NCBI GenBank assembly: GCA_965363355.1
Contig: CBDTTM010000148.1
Span: 1-6,560 of the forward strand
DNA from: CBDTTM01 sp965363355
GTDB lineage: Bacteria > Bacillota > Negativicutes > Selenomonadales > Selenomonadaceae
Length of the DNA stretch: 6,560 bases
Direction of reading: 5' to 3'
Numbering within the stretch: the stretch's first letter is position 1; each line of letters begins with the position of its first letter. Of this stretch, positions 1 to 6,346 are shown piece after piece. Made by a program: the position numbers and the translations under genes. Below the pieces are notes generated by a model. The model ran no database searches. It saw only the letters and a list, made by a program, of their open reading frames with translations, and was not told where the DNA came from.

Positions 1-604
1 TGAGCCGTTTCCCTAAACTATAGTACCGATTTTGAAGAACCTCTACAACAAAACCTCGTATCTCATTAAAATAATGCCATGGTTTGCCTTGATCAAAGCC
101 ATTTTGAGTGTCGATAACAGGCACTAGATGATTGCGAACGTCCACTTTTTGCTTGCGAAATTCAAACTGCATCGGTTCTTTATTCAACAAAATAAACTTA
201 GCCGCTTCAGGACATGAAACATACATCGATCTTTCGAGGATTCCATCTACTACATTAAAAGAACGTGGATATGTATCACAGGTTATAGATAAGGCTTCTT
301 CACCTGCTCTCTTTTGAATCAAACACAATTTTTTATTTGTTAAAAACGGACATGTATTTTTTTCCATTTTTACTAAAGCATATGGTTTGTGTGCATCATA
401 AGAGCCGCTTTCTTCATTTACGGCAATGTGCTTTTCAAATAAGTACTTTAGTAATATATCATGACTTTTTTGGTAATGTTCATAGGTCGCTTGTTCAATG
501 ACAACATCACCCCAGCCGCTGCAACAAGTATCCTCAAAAGCCGACATCGTACAGTGGAAATTCTTATAATATTGTGGCTCTAAAATCCCTAAAAATGATT
601 GCAT
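1..604 (-). CDS. fliB: Flagellin lysine-N-methylase FliB-like protein, partial (N-terminal 201 residues)
   Basis: FliB-family enzymes transfer methyl groups from S-adenosylmethionine to lysine side chains of flagellin and carry a cysteine-ligated metal (iron-sulfur) site. The minus strand is open from an ATG at 604-602 to the left window edge, giving 201 residues; family members are usually about 400, so roughly half is missing. The family pattern is clear: FHC at 16-18, then EDTCCSGW (residues 24-31, Cys27 and Cys28), TCPFL (Cys85), CLIQ (Cys94), a GEEAL stretch, then CDTYPRSFN (Cys109) and a further Cys131. A strong GGAGG (612-616) lies 7 nt before the ATG and fixes the start. No flagellin or other flagellar gene is visible beside it. 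The upstream region carries a MerR-type promoter and a hairpin. The family call rests on remembered motifs; a related YkgJ-type zinc/iron-chelating protein is the alternative. Confidence 0.85.
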   Translation of the reverse strand, partial: MQSFLGILEPQYYKNFHCTMSAFEDTCCSGWGDVVIEQATYEHYQKSHDILLKYLFEKHIAVNEESGSYDAHKPYALVKMEKNTCPFLTNKKLCLIQKRAGEEALSITCDTYPRSFNVVDGILERSMYVSCPEAAKFILLNKEPMQFEFRKQKVDVRNHLVPVIDTQNGFDQGKPWHYFNEIRGFVVEVLQNRYYSLGKRL

Positions 605-679
605 CTATTTTCCTCCCTGGACCTTCACTATTTTGAATTATGCTCTTTAAGAAAACTCGATTTAACTTATATGCACTGC

Positions 680-717
680 ACAAAGACAATCATACAGCAA
701 TATATGATTGTCTTTGT
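680..717. repeat. Perfect 15-bp inverted repeat in the fliB leader
   Basis: ACAAAGACAATCATA (680-694) is exactly complementary to TATGATTGTCTTTGT (703-717), with an 8-nt loop. It lies between the predicted promoter (746-776) and the fliB start codon (604), so a transcript from that promoter would carry it as a stable hairpin about 75 nt before the start. Neither strand has a uridine run after the stem, so it is not a canonical terminator. It could be an RNA stability or attenuation element, a protein-binding dyad, or a small repeat scar. Confidence 0.75.
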
Positions 718-723
718 CGATCA

Positions 724-736
724 CTGTTTTAAACAG
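724..736. repeat. Short perfect dyad CTGTTTTAAACAG
   Basis: A 6+1+6 palindrome sits just downstream of the predicted -10 of the MerR-type promoter, at about the transcription start. It could be a second regulator site. At this length and AT content it could also be chance. Confidence 0.35.
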
Positions 737-745
737 CTGGTCTTC

Positions 746-776
746 ATGCTATCATTTAGAGTGGACTCTAAGTCAA
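746..776 (-). promoter_or_regulatory. MerR-type promoter/operator reading towards fliB
   Basis: On the minus strand a -35 TTGACT (776-771) and a -10 TAGCAT (751-746) are separated by 19 bp. A perfect 7+2+7 dyad, TTAGAGTCCACTCTAA (771-756), sits between them. An over-long 19-20 bp spacer holding a dyad is the hallmark of promoters activated by MerR-family regulators, which untwist the DNA to realign the two hexamers. The only gene downstream on this strand is fliB, about 142 nt away. No merR gene is in the window, so the regulator is unknown. The elements are directly visible; the regulator family is inferred from architecture. Confidence 0.7.
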
Positions 777-796
777 GCCATTTTCAAAAAAAGACA

Positions 797-833
797 AAAA
801 AACTGCCCATCTTAATAAAATGAGCAGTTTTTT
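797..833 (-). terminator. Intrinsic terminator of the mscS-like gene
   Basis: The arms 797-810 and 820-833 pair over 14 positions with one mismatch (807 against 823) around a 9-nt loop. In minus-strand RNA the stem ends in a run of seven U, then GUC, then another seven U, a strong rho-independent signal about 70 nt after the stop of the channel gene. The plus-strand version also ends in six T, so it may work in both directions, but no plus-strand gene precedes it. Confidence 0.85.
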
Positions 834-902
834 AGAAGATTTTTCGAGAAGTGCTTTATTTTTCTACAGGCTTACGCCTTAATGCCTGAAAATGTATTTG
901 TA

Positions 903-2468
903 CTAGCTTTCTTTTTCTTGATAGACCTTGATATGCTGTGGAGTAAGTAAATCAATGCCCGCATTTTGAAATGTCAAAATGATATTTTTATACAAATCGG
1001 AATAAATCTCTACCATTTGTTCCGGTTTTTTCGTATATACATTGATTTCATAAGTTATAGCAACATCATTTAAGTTTTTTTGAAAAACAAATGGTTCTGG
1101 TTCATGTAAAATCCCCAAAGTAGCCATCGCCGATTTTAGGAGCAGCTCATGTACTGTTTGATAAGAGACCTCATAGCTCACCGTTACCTGTGCATATAAT
1201 ATCAAGGAGCTGTCTTTTAAAGAAGAGGTGTAGTTGATTACCGGATTATTTAAAATAACAGAATTCGGTATTGTGATATCTTCATTTTTGATTGTGCGAA
1301 TGCGCGTAGCCAGCAGTGATTTCTCCATCACATCTCCCATATGCTCTCCTATTTTCACCCGATCACCAATCGCATAAGAACGCGTATATATAAGTGCTAC
1401 TCCGGCAATGACATTCGCCACAGCAGAGCTCGACCCTAAGGAAAACAATACCCCCAGGAAAACAGAAATCCCTTGAAACGCCAAAGATTGTGAGCCTGGT
1501 ATATACGGGAACGCGCTTATGATCGCCAAAACAATAATAAAGAAGCGAATGATCTTATACGTGGACTCTGCCCATTCTGCATAGAATCCATCCACTTTGA
1601 TTTTGCCCTCTTTTATTTTGCTGAAGAAAAATCGAAGTATGCGCAACAAAAAAAAACTGAACATCACAATCAAAAAGATCATCCATACATTTGGTAAATA
1701 ATTGACAAAAACCGAAATCACCATTTCTTTGACAGAAATAAGATACTCTACCAACTGTTTTGAATACCCTGCCGTCCAAGGGAACAGACTTAAAACCACG
1801 GACATATAAAAATATGCCAAGACAAAGCGAAAAAACCATAAACTAAAAAAAATGACAGAATGAATAGTTTTTTCCACCTGTTCTACCGGAATCCATCTAC
1901 CTCCCGGAATTTTTTTCAGATAAAGCAGTACTCTTGTCACATGAAAAGCCCTTTGTAAAAACGCAATAGCTTTTTTTAAAAGTATGAGCCCAACAAAAAA
2001 GCAAAACGTCGACACTGCGGCCTTTTCCAATTGGACAATGAGTTGACCCGATTGCCGCATTGAACGATAGTTTTCGACCGCGGCTTCAATAGTAGCCCGG
2101 CGTTCAACTGCCAGCGTCTGCACAGATAGCTTTTCCACTTCTGCATCCGCCATGGTTATCGTCATCAAAATAGTCTGCCCGCCCCAAATCTCCTTGCTGG
2201 TATCCGCTTCGCCGACGATGCGAATTTCCTCCACCGGAATATAAAAATCTTCTGCAACACTTTTTATCCTATTTTGGATAATTTCTGCCCGATCCGATAC
2301 AGATAATAATCCCGTGCGCATCTTAATACTAAAAAGTTCTTTCCCGTCCACTACAACTGCTGCAGATTCTTGGCTTTGCTCCAATTGAGGAAGAGCTGCA
2401 AAGCAAACCATGGTACACATCATGAAAAGAAAAAACAATCCTATGACTTTTAAACTGCATCGTCTCAT
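903..2468 (-). CDS. MscS-family mechanosensitive ion channel with N-terminal exported domain
   Basis: This 521-residue membrane protein should gate ions and small solutes across the cytoplasmic membrane in response to tension, protecting against hypo-osmotic shock. Residues 1-25 form a signal peptide. Residues 35-130 form a soluble, presumably extracytoplasmic domain (DGKELFSIK at 41-49, AEIIQNRI at 61-68). Hydrophobic helices follow near 151-171, 205-228, 258-282 and 303-323. The pore-lining helix and beta domain hold the MscS core: GSSSAVANVIAGVALI (345-360), YAIGDRVKIG (365-374), then TIPNSVILNNPVINYTS (399-415). The alternating Gly/Ala pattern of the pore helix is intact. It is longer than E. 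coli MscS (about 286 residues) and shorter than MscK-type channels. GGAGG (2476-2480) lies 7 nt before the ATG. The gene appears monocistronic, with its own promoter and terminator. Family assignment is firm; the role of the N-terminal domain is not known. Confidence 0.93.
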   Translation of the reverse strand: MRRCSLKVIGLFFLFMMCTMVCFAALPQLEQSQESAAVVVDGKELFSIKMRTGLLSVSDRAEIIQNRIKSVAEDFYIPVEEIRIVGEADTSKEIWGGQTILMTITMADAEVEKLSVQTLAVERRATIEAAVENYRSMRQSGQLIVQLEKAAVSTFCFFVGLILLKKAIAFLQRAFHVTRVLLYLKKIPGGRWIPVEQVEKTIHSVIFFSLWFFRFVLAYFYMSVVLSLFPWTAGYSKQLVEYLISVKEMVISVFVNYLPNVWMIFLIVMFSFFLLRILRFFFSKIKEGKIKVDGFYAEWAESTYKIIRFFIIVLAIISAFPYIPGSQSLAFQGISVFLGVLFSLGSSSAVANVIAGVALIYTRSYAIGDRVKIGEHMGDVMEKSLLATRIRTIKNEDITIPNSVILNNPVINYTSSLKDSSLILYAQVTVSYEVSYQTVHELLLKSAMATLGILHEPEPFVFQKNLNDVAITYEINVYTKKPEQMVEIYSDLYKNIILTFQNAGIDLLTPQHIKVYQEKES

Positions 2469-2495
2469 TTTTCCGCCTCCGCTTCTAAACGATCA

Positions 2496-2594
2496 TTTGG
2501 CAAGACTGTGCATATTACATGATTCATACAGCAAATATATTTTCTTAATCGTATTAAATTATTTGCATTTTGGCAAGCTGTTATTTGATTCATA
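2496..2594. repeat. Imperfect direct repeat in the divergent promoter region
   Basis: TTTGGCAAG followed by CTG (A inserted in copy 1) and then TGATTCATA occurs twice. In copy 1 the blocks are at 2496-2504 and 2520-2528; in copy 2 they are at 2569-2577 and 2586-2594. Spacing between blocks differs (15 and 8 nt). A third ATTCATA lies at 2656-2662, inside the small dyad ATTCATAGAAT, so the ATTCATA heptamers recur 66 and 68 bp apart. This may mark binding sites of a shared regulator or a degraded duplication. Confidence 0.35.
2548..2576 (-). promoter_or_regulatory. Predicted sigma-70-type promoter of the mscS-like gene
   Basis: On the minus strand TTGCCA (2576-2571) and TACGAT (2553-2548) are separated by 17 bp, and the gene starts about 75 nt downstream. 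The fit to consensus is moderate (4 of 6 in each hexamer). A weaker plus-strand pair, TTGGCA (2570-2575) and TAGACA (2593-2598), also 17 bp apart, overlaps the same -35 and could serve the divergent gene at 2704. Confidence 0.45.
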
Positions 2595-2703
2595 GACAGT
2601 TTGTTTAATTTTTTTTATTTCAAAACGATTTCAAAGGATCTCGCCGTATACTTGTATTCATAGAATCATTGTATTTCTAGAAGTTTAAAAGGATGGGATC
2701 AAT

Positions 2704-3093
2704 ATGAAAACAATTGTTAAAAAGACTGTATTCCTCGCACTGGGAGGCCTGCTTCTTACCGGTATGACTTCTGCCAGCATATCAGAAGCTTCCTCGTTCC
2801 AAATAAAAGACAGTGCCTATGAACGCCAGGTGCAGCGAGATCACCGAGAAGAACAAGCCCGTGAACATGAAGATAGAATACAAGCAGAAAATGAACGGCA
2901 CGACCATGAAATGGAGCGTCGTTCGTATGAACCAAGAGACGCTTGGCATAGAAGACAAGCCCATGAAAATCATCGTCATGCAGAGGCAATACAACAGGAA
3001 AATGAACGCTATGAACAAGAACAGCGCCAGCAAGACGAACGTGAAGATGCGGCATACCGACATGCATGGCATCATCATCATTACAATGACTAA
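2704..3093 (+). CDS. Small secreted His/Glu/Arg-rich protein, function unknown
   Basis: I do not recognise this 129-residue protein as a named family. It begins with a clear signal peptide: KK at 6-7, a hydrophobic core at about 8-20, and a likely cleavage after Ala24 or Ala29. The mature part is very polar, rich in Glu, Arg, Gln and His, has no cysteine, and is probably one long helix or disordered. There are 13 His, ending in an AWHHHHYND tail. Two segments repeat with a 37-residue period: IQAENERHDHEMERR from 59 and IQQENERYEQEQRQQ from 96, each followed by an Arg/Asp/Ala/His-rich part. This suggests internal duplication. The start is supported by an AAGGATGG-like site about 8-10 nt upstream. 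It stands alone, divergent from the channel gene, and ends at a strong hairpin. Binding of transition metals outside the cytoplasm is a reasonable guess from composition only. Two other frames overlapping it are open but lack any protein-like features. Confidence 0.8.
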   Translation: MKTIVKKTVFLALGGLLLTGMTSASISEASSFQIKDSAYERQVQRDHREEQAREHEDRIQAENERHDHEMERRSYEPRDAWHRRQAHENHRHAEAIQQENERYEQEQRQQDEREDAAYRHAWHHHHYND

Positions 3094-3100
3094 GCCAACT

Positions 3101-3219
3101 AAATAAAAGCCGGCAAATGTAACACTTCATTTTGTACTGCCCCTTATAAGTTAGACTTAGAATTAGTCTAACTTTAGGGGATCGCTACATTTTGACGTTA
3201 CCTTTGCCGGCTTTTATTT
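3101..3219. terminator. Bidirectional terminator hairpin, interrupted by an IS remnant
   Basis: AAATAAAAGCCGGCAAA (3101-3117) is perfectly complementary to 3203-3219. After one mismatch (3118/3202) the stem continues for 5 bp (GTAAC 3119-3123 with GTTAC 3197-3201). The A/T outer ends give a T-rich tail in both directions, and the hairpin lies between convergent genes (stop codons at 3091-3093 and 3282-3284), so it should terminate both. Its present loop is 73 nt because a 57-bp inverted-repeat element sits inside. Without that element the loop would be about 13 nt, a normal size. Confidence 0.85.
3133..3189. mobile_element. 57-bp remnant of an IS3-family-like insertion sequence (two ends only)
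   Basis: The segment starts TGTA and ends TACA. Its two 25-nt termini (3133-3157 and the complement of 3165-3189) match at 17 of 25 positions without gaps, sharing TGTA at the tip and AAGTTAGACT inside; only 7 nt lie between them. Outer TGTA tips, an inner C-rich stretch and a GTTAGAC core resemble terminal repeats of IS3-family elements of the IS150 type, recalled from general knowledge. The flanks have TTT on both sides (3130-3132, 3190-3192), compatible with a 3-bp target duplication, though weak because the site is a T run. Orientation (tips outward) fits internal deletion and argues against a circle junction. It encodes nothing. A MITE mobilised in trans is the alternative. Confidence 0.6.
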
Positions 3220-3281
3220 GATTTCATCTGAGGTTCAGTAACATAACCGTTATGGTTTTATACAAGTTCCATATAAATTAT

Positions 3282-4454
3282 TTATACTAACTTCTTATAA
3301 ACATACTCAGCTATGCAGCCTTGTAGAACAATCAGCACTGCCAATAAGGCAAATGCCATGTATAAACTCGTATTATGCGCAAGAAAACCGATTGCAGCTG
3401 GCCCCATGAGTATGCCTAAATAGCCAAGTGTGCTGACTGCCGGCACTGCCATATTGATGGGCATAACTTTCTGGCGTCCCAAAAGCGAAAAAAAGACAGG
3501 GACGACATTGGCACTTCCTATACCGATACAAAAAAATCCAGCATAGACAAATACGGGTTCTGCCATAAAGATCAAAAGCAAAAAACCCATGGCCGCAAGT
3601 GCACTTCCCCCAATGACAATTCCTCTACTGCCAAGTCTTTGCACTAGACGATCACCAACCAAACGCATCGTCAGCATGGCTGCAGAAAATACAGCGAAAC
3701 CCGTTCCTGCCATTGATAGATCAAGGCCTCGAACTGTCGTCAGGAAAACACCGCTCCAATCCATGATTGCACCTTCAACCAAAAAAGCAATACAGCAAAT
3801 AATGCCGATAAAGATGACAATCCCTCGAGGAATCGCAAAAAACGATGCACCTTGCCCCGCCCCATTCGTTAATAGTCCACGATTACATAATAGCAGCAAA
3901 AGCAACATGATGCTTGTTGCAAAAAAGGTTGCTGTCCCAGGAGAGAAGCCAAAGTAGAGCCAAAAGCCGAAAAATCCAGCTCCGACAAAACCACCAACGC
4001 TCCAAAGAGCATGCATCGAAGACATCAATCGCTCTTTAGCTGCTTTTTCAACCATAACTGCATGTATATTCACGACAACATCAATGCTCCCCATGATTCC
4101 CCCAAAAAGCAGCAAAGCCAGCATAGCACCACCAAATGATGCGATTTGGCTAAGGAAAAACAACAAAACCGCATAGCAGACCCCAGCTACGGCAATTACT
4201 TTCCGGCAGCCAAATTTTGCGGCAGCAACTCCACTAAACGGCATAGTCAGTAACGAACCAACCCCAATGCACAAAAGAAGCAAACCTAAAGAATCTTCGC
4301 CGATTGCCAGACGCATTTTCAAGAAAGGAACGAGCGGTGCCCATGAAGCCGCTCCAAATCCCCCAATAAAAAATACGGCACGTGTCGCTTGTTTCTGTTT
4401 CCATAATGTTGGTTCCTGTTTTTCTATTTCTTCAAAAACTTCCGCCTTACTCAA
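3282..4454 (-). CDS. MFS transporter, YbjJ-like
   Basis: This is a 390-residue, twelve-helix major facilitator superfamily permease of the cytoplasmic membrane. It resembles the E. coli YbjJ branch: GGFGAASWAPLVPFLKMRL (31-49), LGLLLLCIGVGSL (56-68), NIHAVMVEKAAKERLMSSMH (129-148), then WSVGGFVGAG (151-160) and LVEGAIMDWSGVFL (225-238) with acidic Glu227 and Asp232 inside the membrane region. The half-molecule break is near 190-208. The start is TTG at 4454-4452, chosen because GGAGG lies 9 nt upstream, no in-frame ATG is nearby, and the TTG overlaps the TGA stop (4453-4451) of the PHP gene. Translation is therefore probably coupled to the upstream gene. It is the last gene of the ROK-PHP-MFS operon. 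The substrate is unknown; YbjJ-type proteins have no firmly established one that I can cite. Uptake or export cannot be decided from sequence. Confidence 0.9.
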   Translation of the reverse strand: MSKAEVFEEIEKQEPTLWKQKQATRAVFFIGGFGAASWAPLVPFLKMRLAIGEDSLGLLLLCIGVGSLLTMPFSGVAAAKFGCRKVIAVAGVCYAVLLFFLSQIASFGGAMLALLLFGGIMGSIDVVVNIHAVMVEKAAKERLMSSMHALWSVGGFVGAGFFGFWLYFGFSPGTATFFATSIMLLLLLLCNRGLLTNGAGQGASFFAIPRGIVIFIGIICCIAFLVEGAIMDWSGVFLTTVRGLDLSMAGTGFAVFSAAMLTMRLVGDRLVQRLGSRGIVIGGSALAAMGFLLLIFMAEPVFVYAGFFCIGIGSANVVPVFFSLLGRQKVMPINMAVPAVSTLGYLGILMGPAAIGFLAHNTSLYMAFALLAVLIVLQGCIAEYVYKKLV

Positions 4455-5356
4455 TAAGTATTTCCTCCTCGGTTCTTTATGATAGACAACAGGGCCTCAC
4501 GTGTTTTCCCCGGCGCAGGATTGCCGATTTCTCCCAAATGGATCGAAGGTTTTGCCTTCCCATGAAAATCGCTGCCTGTTGTTGCCAATATATTATTTTT
4601 CAAACAAAGCTGTTCATAAAAATTTGTAGTTTCCACATCATGATAGTTGCTATAAGCTTCTATTCCATCAATGCCTTGCTCTATGATGCTTTGAGCAAAG
4701 GCTTGATTCTGCCCAATATTGATTCCCGGGTGTGCCAAGATGGCCGCCCCATTATTTTCTTTGATTGCCCGAATTGCTGCCCTCAAGGAAATATACTCCA
4801 TTGGTATATATGCAGGTTTTCCCTGCGAACAAAAATCCCAATAAAAATTCACAAATGGGTTGTCGCTGCGCGCTGCGCCAACGCGAAAAGGCGCTAAGAG
4901 GTCGTTTTTCTCATTTCTACTATCCGCTAATGCTGCCTCGGCAATCATTTCAGCATTTACGACGCCCTGCACCGCAAGTTTTTCGACGGCATCTGTTTCA
5001 AAGAAGATCCCCAGCGCCAAGACTCTCTCCATAAGCTCAGCTGACATACAAAGCTCTTGTTCATGAACATCTTTTTCTATATCGGCAAAAACACCGGCAT
5101 CTTCATCGATTCCATACCCCAACAGATGAAGTTCGCAGCCTTCATGCTTGCAGTCAATTTCAATACCCGAGATAACCTCTAAACTAAGCCGACTCGCCGC
5201 TGCCTTTGCTTGCGATACACCTCTTACTGAATTATGATCCGTCAAAGCAACCGTTTTAAGTCCTGCCGCAGCGCAAGCAGACATTAAGGCAGCCGGAATA
5301 ATTTCTCCATCTGTACTGTATGACGAATGCATATGTAAATCCAGCCATTTTTCCAT
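4451..5356 (-). CDS. PHP-domain metal-dependent phosphoesterase (TrpH/YciV-like)
   Basis: The 301-residue protein belongs to the PHP family of multi-metal phosphoesterases, cytoplasmic by its lack of a signal peptide. Metal-ligand motifs are all present: DLHMHSSYSTDG (6-17; His8, His10, Asp16), LTDHN (38-42; Asp40, His41), SGIEID (63-68; Glu66), ELHLLGYG (75-82; His77), ILAHPG (206-211; His209) and TGSDFHG (260-266; Asp263, His265). The order and length match the TrpH/YciV group, which includes 5'-3' exoribonucleases, 3',5'-nucleotide bisphosphate phosphatases and relatives acting on cyclic or bisphosphate nucleotides. The intact active site predicts activity on a phosphoester; the exact substrate is open. 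The ATG at 5356-5354 has GAGGA (5367-5363) 6 nt upstream, overlapping the TGA of the ROK gene 9 nt away. The end overlaps the TTG of the transporter by 2 nt of stop/start. It is the middle gene of the operon. Confidence 0.92.
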   Translation of the reverse strand: MEKWLDLHMHSSYSTDGEIIPAALMSACAAAGLKTVALTDHNSVRGVSQAKAAASRLSLEVISGIEIDCKHEGCELHLLGYGIDEDAGVFADIEKDVHEQELCMSAELMERVLALGIFFETDAVEKLAVQGVVNAEMIAEAALADSRNEKNDLLAPFRVGAARSDNPFVNFYWDFCSQGKPAYIPMEYISLRAAIRAIKENNGAAILAHPGINIGQNQAFAQSIIEQGIDGIEAYSNYHDVETTNFYEQLCLKNNILATTGSDFHGKAKPSIHLGEIGNPAPGKTREALLSIIKNRGGNTY

Positions 5357-5365
5357 AGAAATTCC

Positions 5366-6346
5366 TCATTTCTCCTTTTTATTTAAATACACACCCGCTA
5401 AACGTCGTATTCCACGGGCATAATCTTCGTAGATATCGTTTTGGATTATGATCTCCGGCAAAAAATCCGCAGCTATTTCTTCACAGCAGCGATTTTTTAT
5501 CGTTAGTATTTGTCCTTTTTCCAAAGACTCATGATAGATCACAATCCGGTGAGGATTCCATGTGCGAACAAACAATAATACTGTCTCCGCCGCAGCAGCA
5601 GTTATTCCTCTGCTCATATCATATTCTTTGTCTGAAAGCCGATAGCCAATTTCGCCGGCCATTCCATCTCTGCCCTTATAAAGTTTTCCTTGCTCAAATA
5701 TACCTGCCCCAGGAGGATAATTTTGCGGAAAATATATGCCAATGATTGTTTCCTCATCTTTAGTTGCTCCCAAGGCATATGCATAACCCGCAACTGCAGC
5801 ATTGATGTCATTTTCAAAATACACGGGGCAACCTAGTTTTGCGCCCAACCACTGACAAAACATCGTATCTTTTAATTCTGGATAATCGACTACCACCAAC
5901 TTGCCCTTGACCTCAGCCCCTGGTAAGCCAATGACAACCACCGAAATCTGAGGATATTGCTCAACATACGGCACAAGGATATCTACAAAAAACTGCGAGT
6001 TGATTTTTGTTGGCTTTATTTCATCAAGCTGCAGCGTATCGCCAAATAGATTTTCTACCGAAACAAACATCGTATCTCTTCCGTTTTTTTCATGCATATA
6101 AACAGCCAATGCCAATTTATGATTTCCATTGAAACAATATTGCTGTGCCGGTCTTCCCCCCGAAGAAATAGCTTCCCGCTCAATGAGAACTTCATTTCGG
6201 ATCAAAAGCTCTTTTAGCAATGCATTGACCGTAACCACACTCAAAGAAGCCGCCGTTGCCAGTTGCGGCTTTGTCGCACGACGAAATTTTTTTAAAACAG
6301 TTCGCAGCCCGTCTAGATTCTGCAACCTTAAATCTTGCTTATCCAT
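5366..6346 (-). CDS. ROK-family transcriptional regulator, short and kinase-deficient
   Basis: ROK regulators join a winged-helix DNA-binding domain to a sugar-kinase-like fold that senses sugars. From the ATG at 6346-6344 the protein has 326 residues, shorter than NagC/XylR types (about 380-400). The winged helix spans about 13-71 (TKPQLATAASLS, then SGGRP at 62-66). The ROK domain keeps VVIGLPG (137-143), FENDINAAVAGY (177-188, with the END Asp180) and GAGIFEQGKLYKGRDGMAGE (213-232). It lacks the DxGGT phosphate loop expected near residue 80. The usual GEIGH plus CxCG zinc site is absent: GEIGY is followed by no cysteine pair. It is therefore likely a ligand-sensing repressor and not an enzyme. 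An in-frame ATG at 6358-6356 would add four residues, but only the inner ATG has a purine-rich GGGGG 5 nt upstream. It heads the operon and probably binds the palindrome at 6362-6385. Confidence 0.88.
   Translation of the reverse strand: MDKQDLRLQNLDGLRTVLKKFRRATKPQLATAASLSVVTVNALLKELLIRNEVLIEREAISSGGRPAQQYCFNGNHKLALAVYMHEKNGRDTMFVSVENLFGDTLQLDEIKPTKINSQFFVDILVPYVEQYPQISVVVIGLPGAEVKGKLVVVDYPELKDTMFCQWLGAKLGCPVYFENDINAAVAGYAYALGATKDEETIIGIYFPQNYPPGAGIFEQGKLYKGRDGMAGEIGYRLSDKEYDMSRGITAAAAETVLLFVRTWNPHRIVIYHESLEKGQILTIKNRCCEEIAADFLPEIIIQNDIYEDYARGIRRLAGVYLNKKEK

Noticed and set aside
680..717. The perfect hairpin as a rho-independent terminator
   Set aside because: No uridine tract follows the stem on either strand, and it would cut off fliB from its apparent promoter.
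599..823. Plus-strand open frame of 74 codons between fliB and the channel gene
   Set aside because: It overlaps the fliB start, the MerR-type dyad, the hairpin and the terminator. It has no ribosome site, and its product lacks protein-like features.
867..888. CAGGC/GCCTG and AGGC/GCCT small dyads after the channel gene
   Set aside because: Stems of 4-5 bp with no T run; the real terminator is at 797-833.
2756..3130. Minus-strand and second plus-strand open frames over the His-rich gene
   Set aside because: Their His/Met/Val/Leu-rich products come from reading repetitive Glu/Arg/His codons in other frames. None has a good ribosome site, whereas the 2704 frame has a signal peptide.
3133..3189. 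Inner inverted repeat as an IS3-family circle junction
   Set aside because: In a circle junction the TG/CA tips face each other across 3-4 bp. Here the tips face outward and the inner ends meet.
3242..3254. CATAACCGTTATG dyad downstream of the transporter gene
   Set aside because: A 6+1+6 dyad with no T tract and no promoter nearby; a much stronger terminator follows at 3101-3219.
4451..5356. PHP protein as histidinol-phosphatase or DNA polymerase PHP domain
   Set aside because: Motif spacing and length fit the TrpH/YciV group, there are no histidine-biosynthesis neighbours, and no polymerase domains follow.
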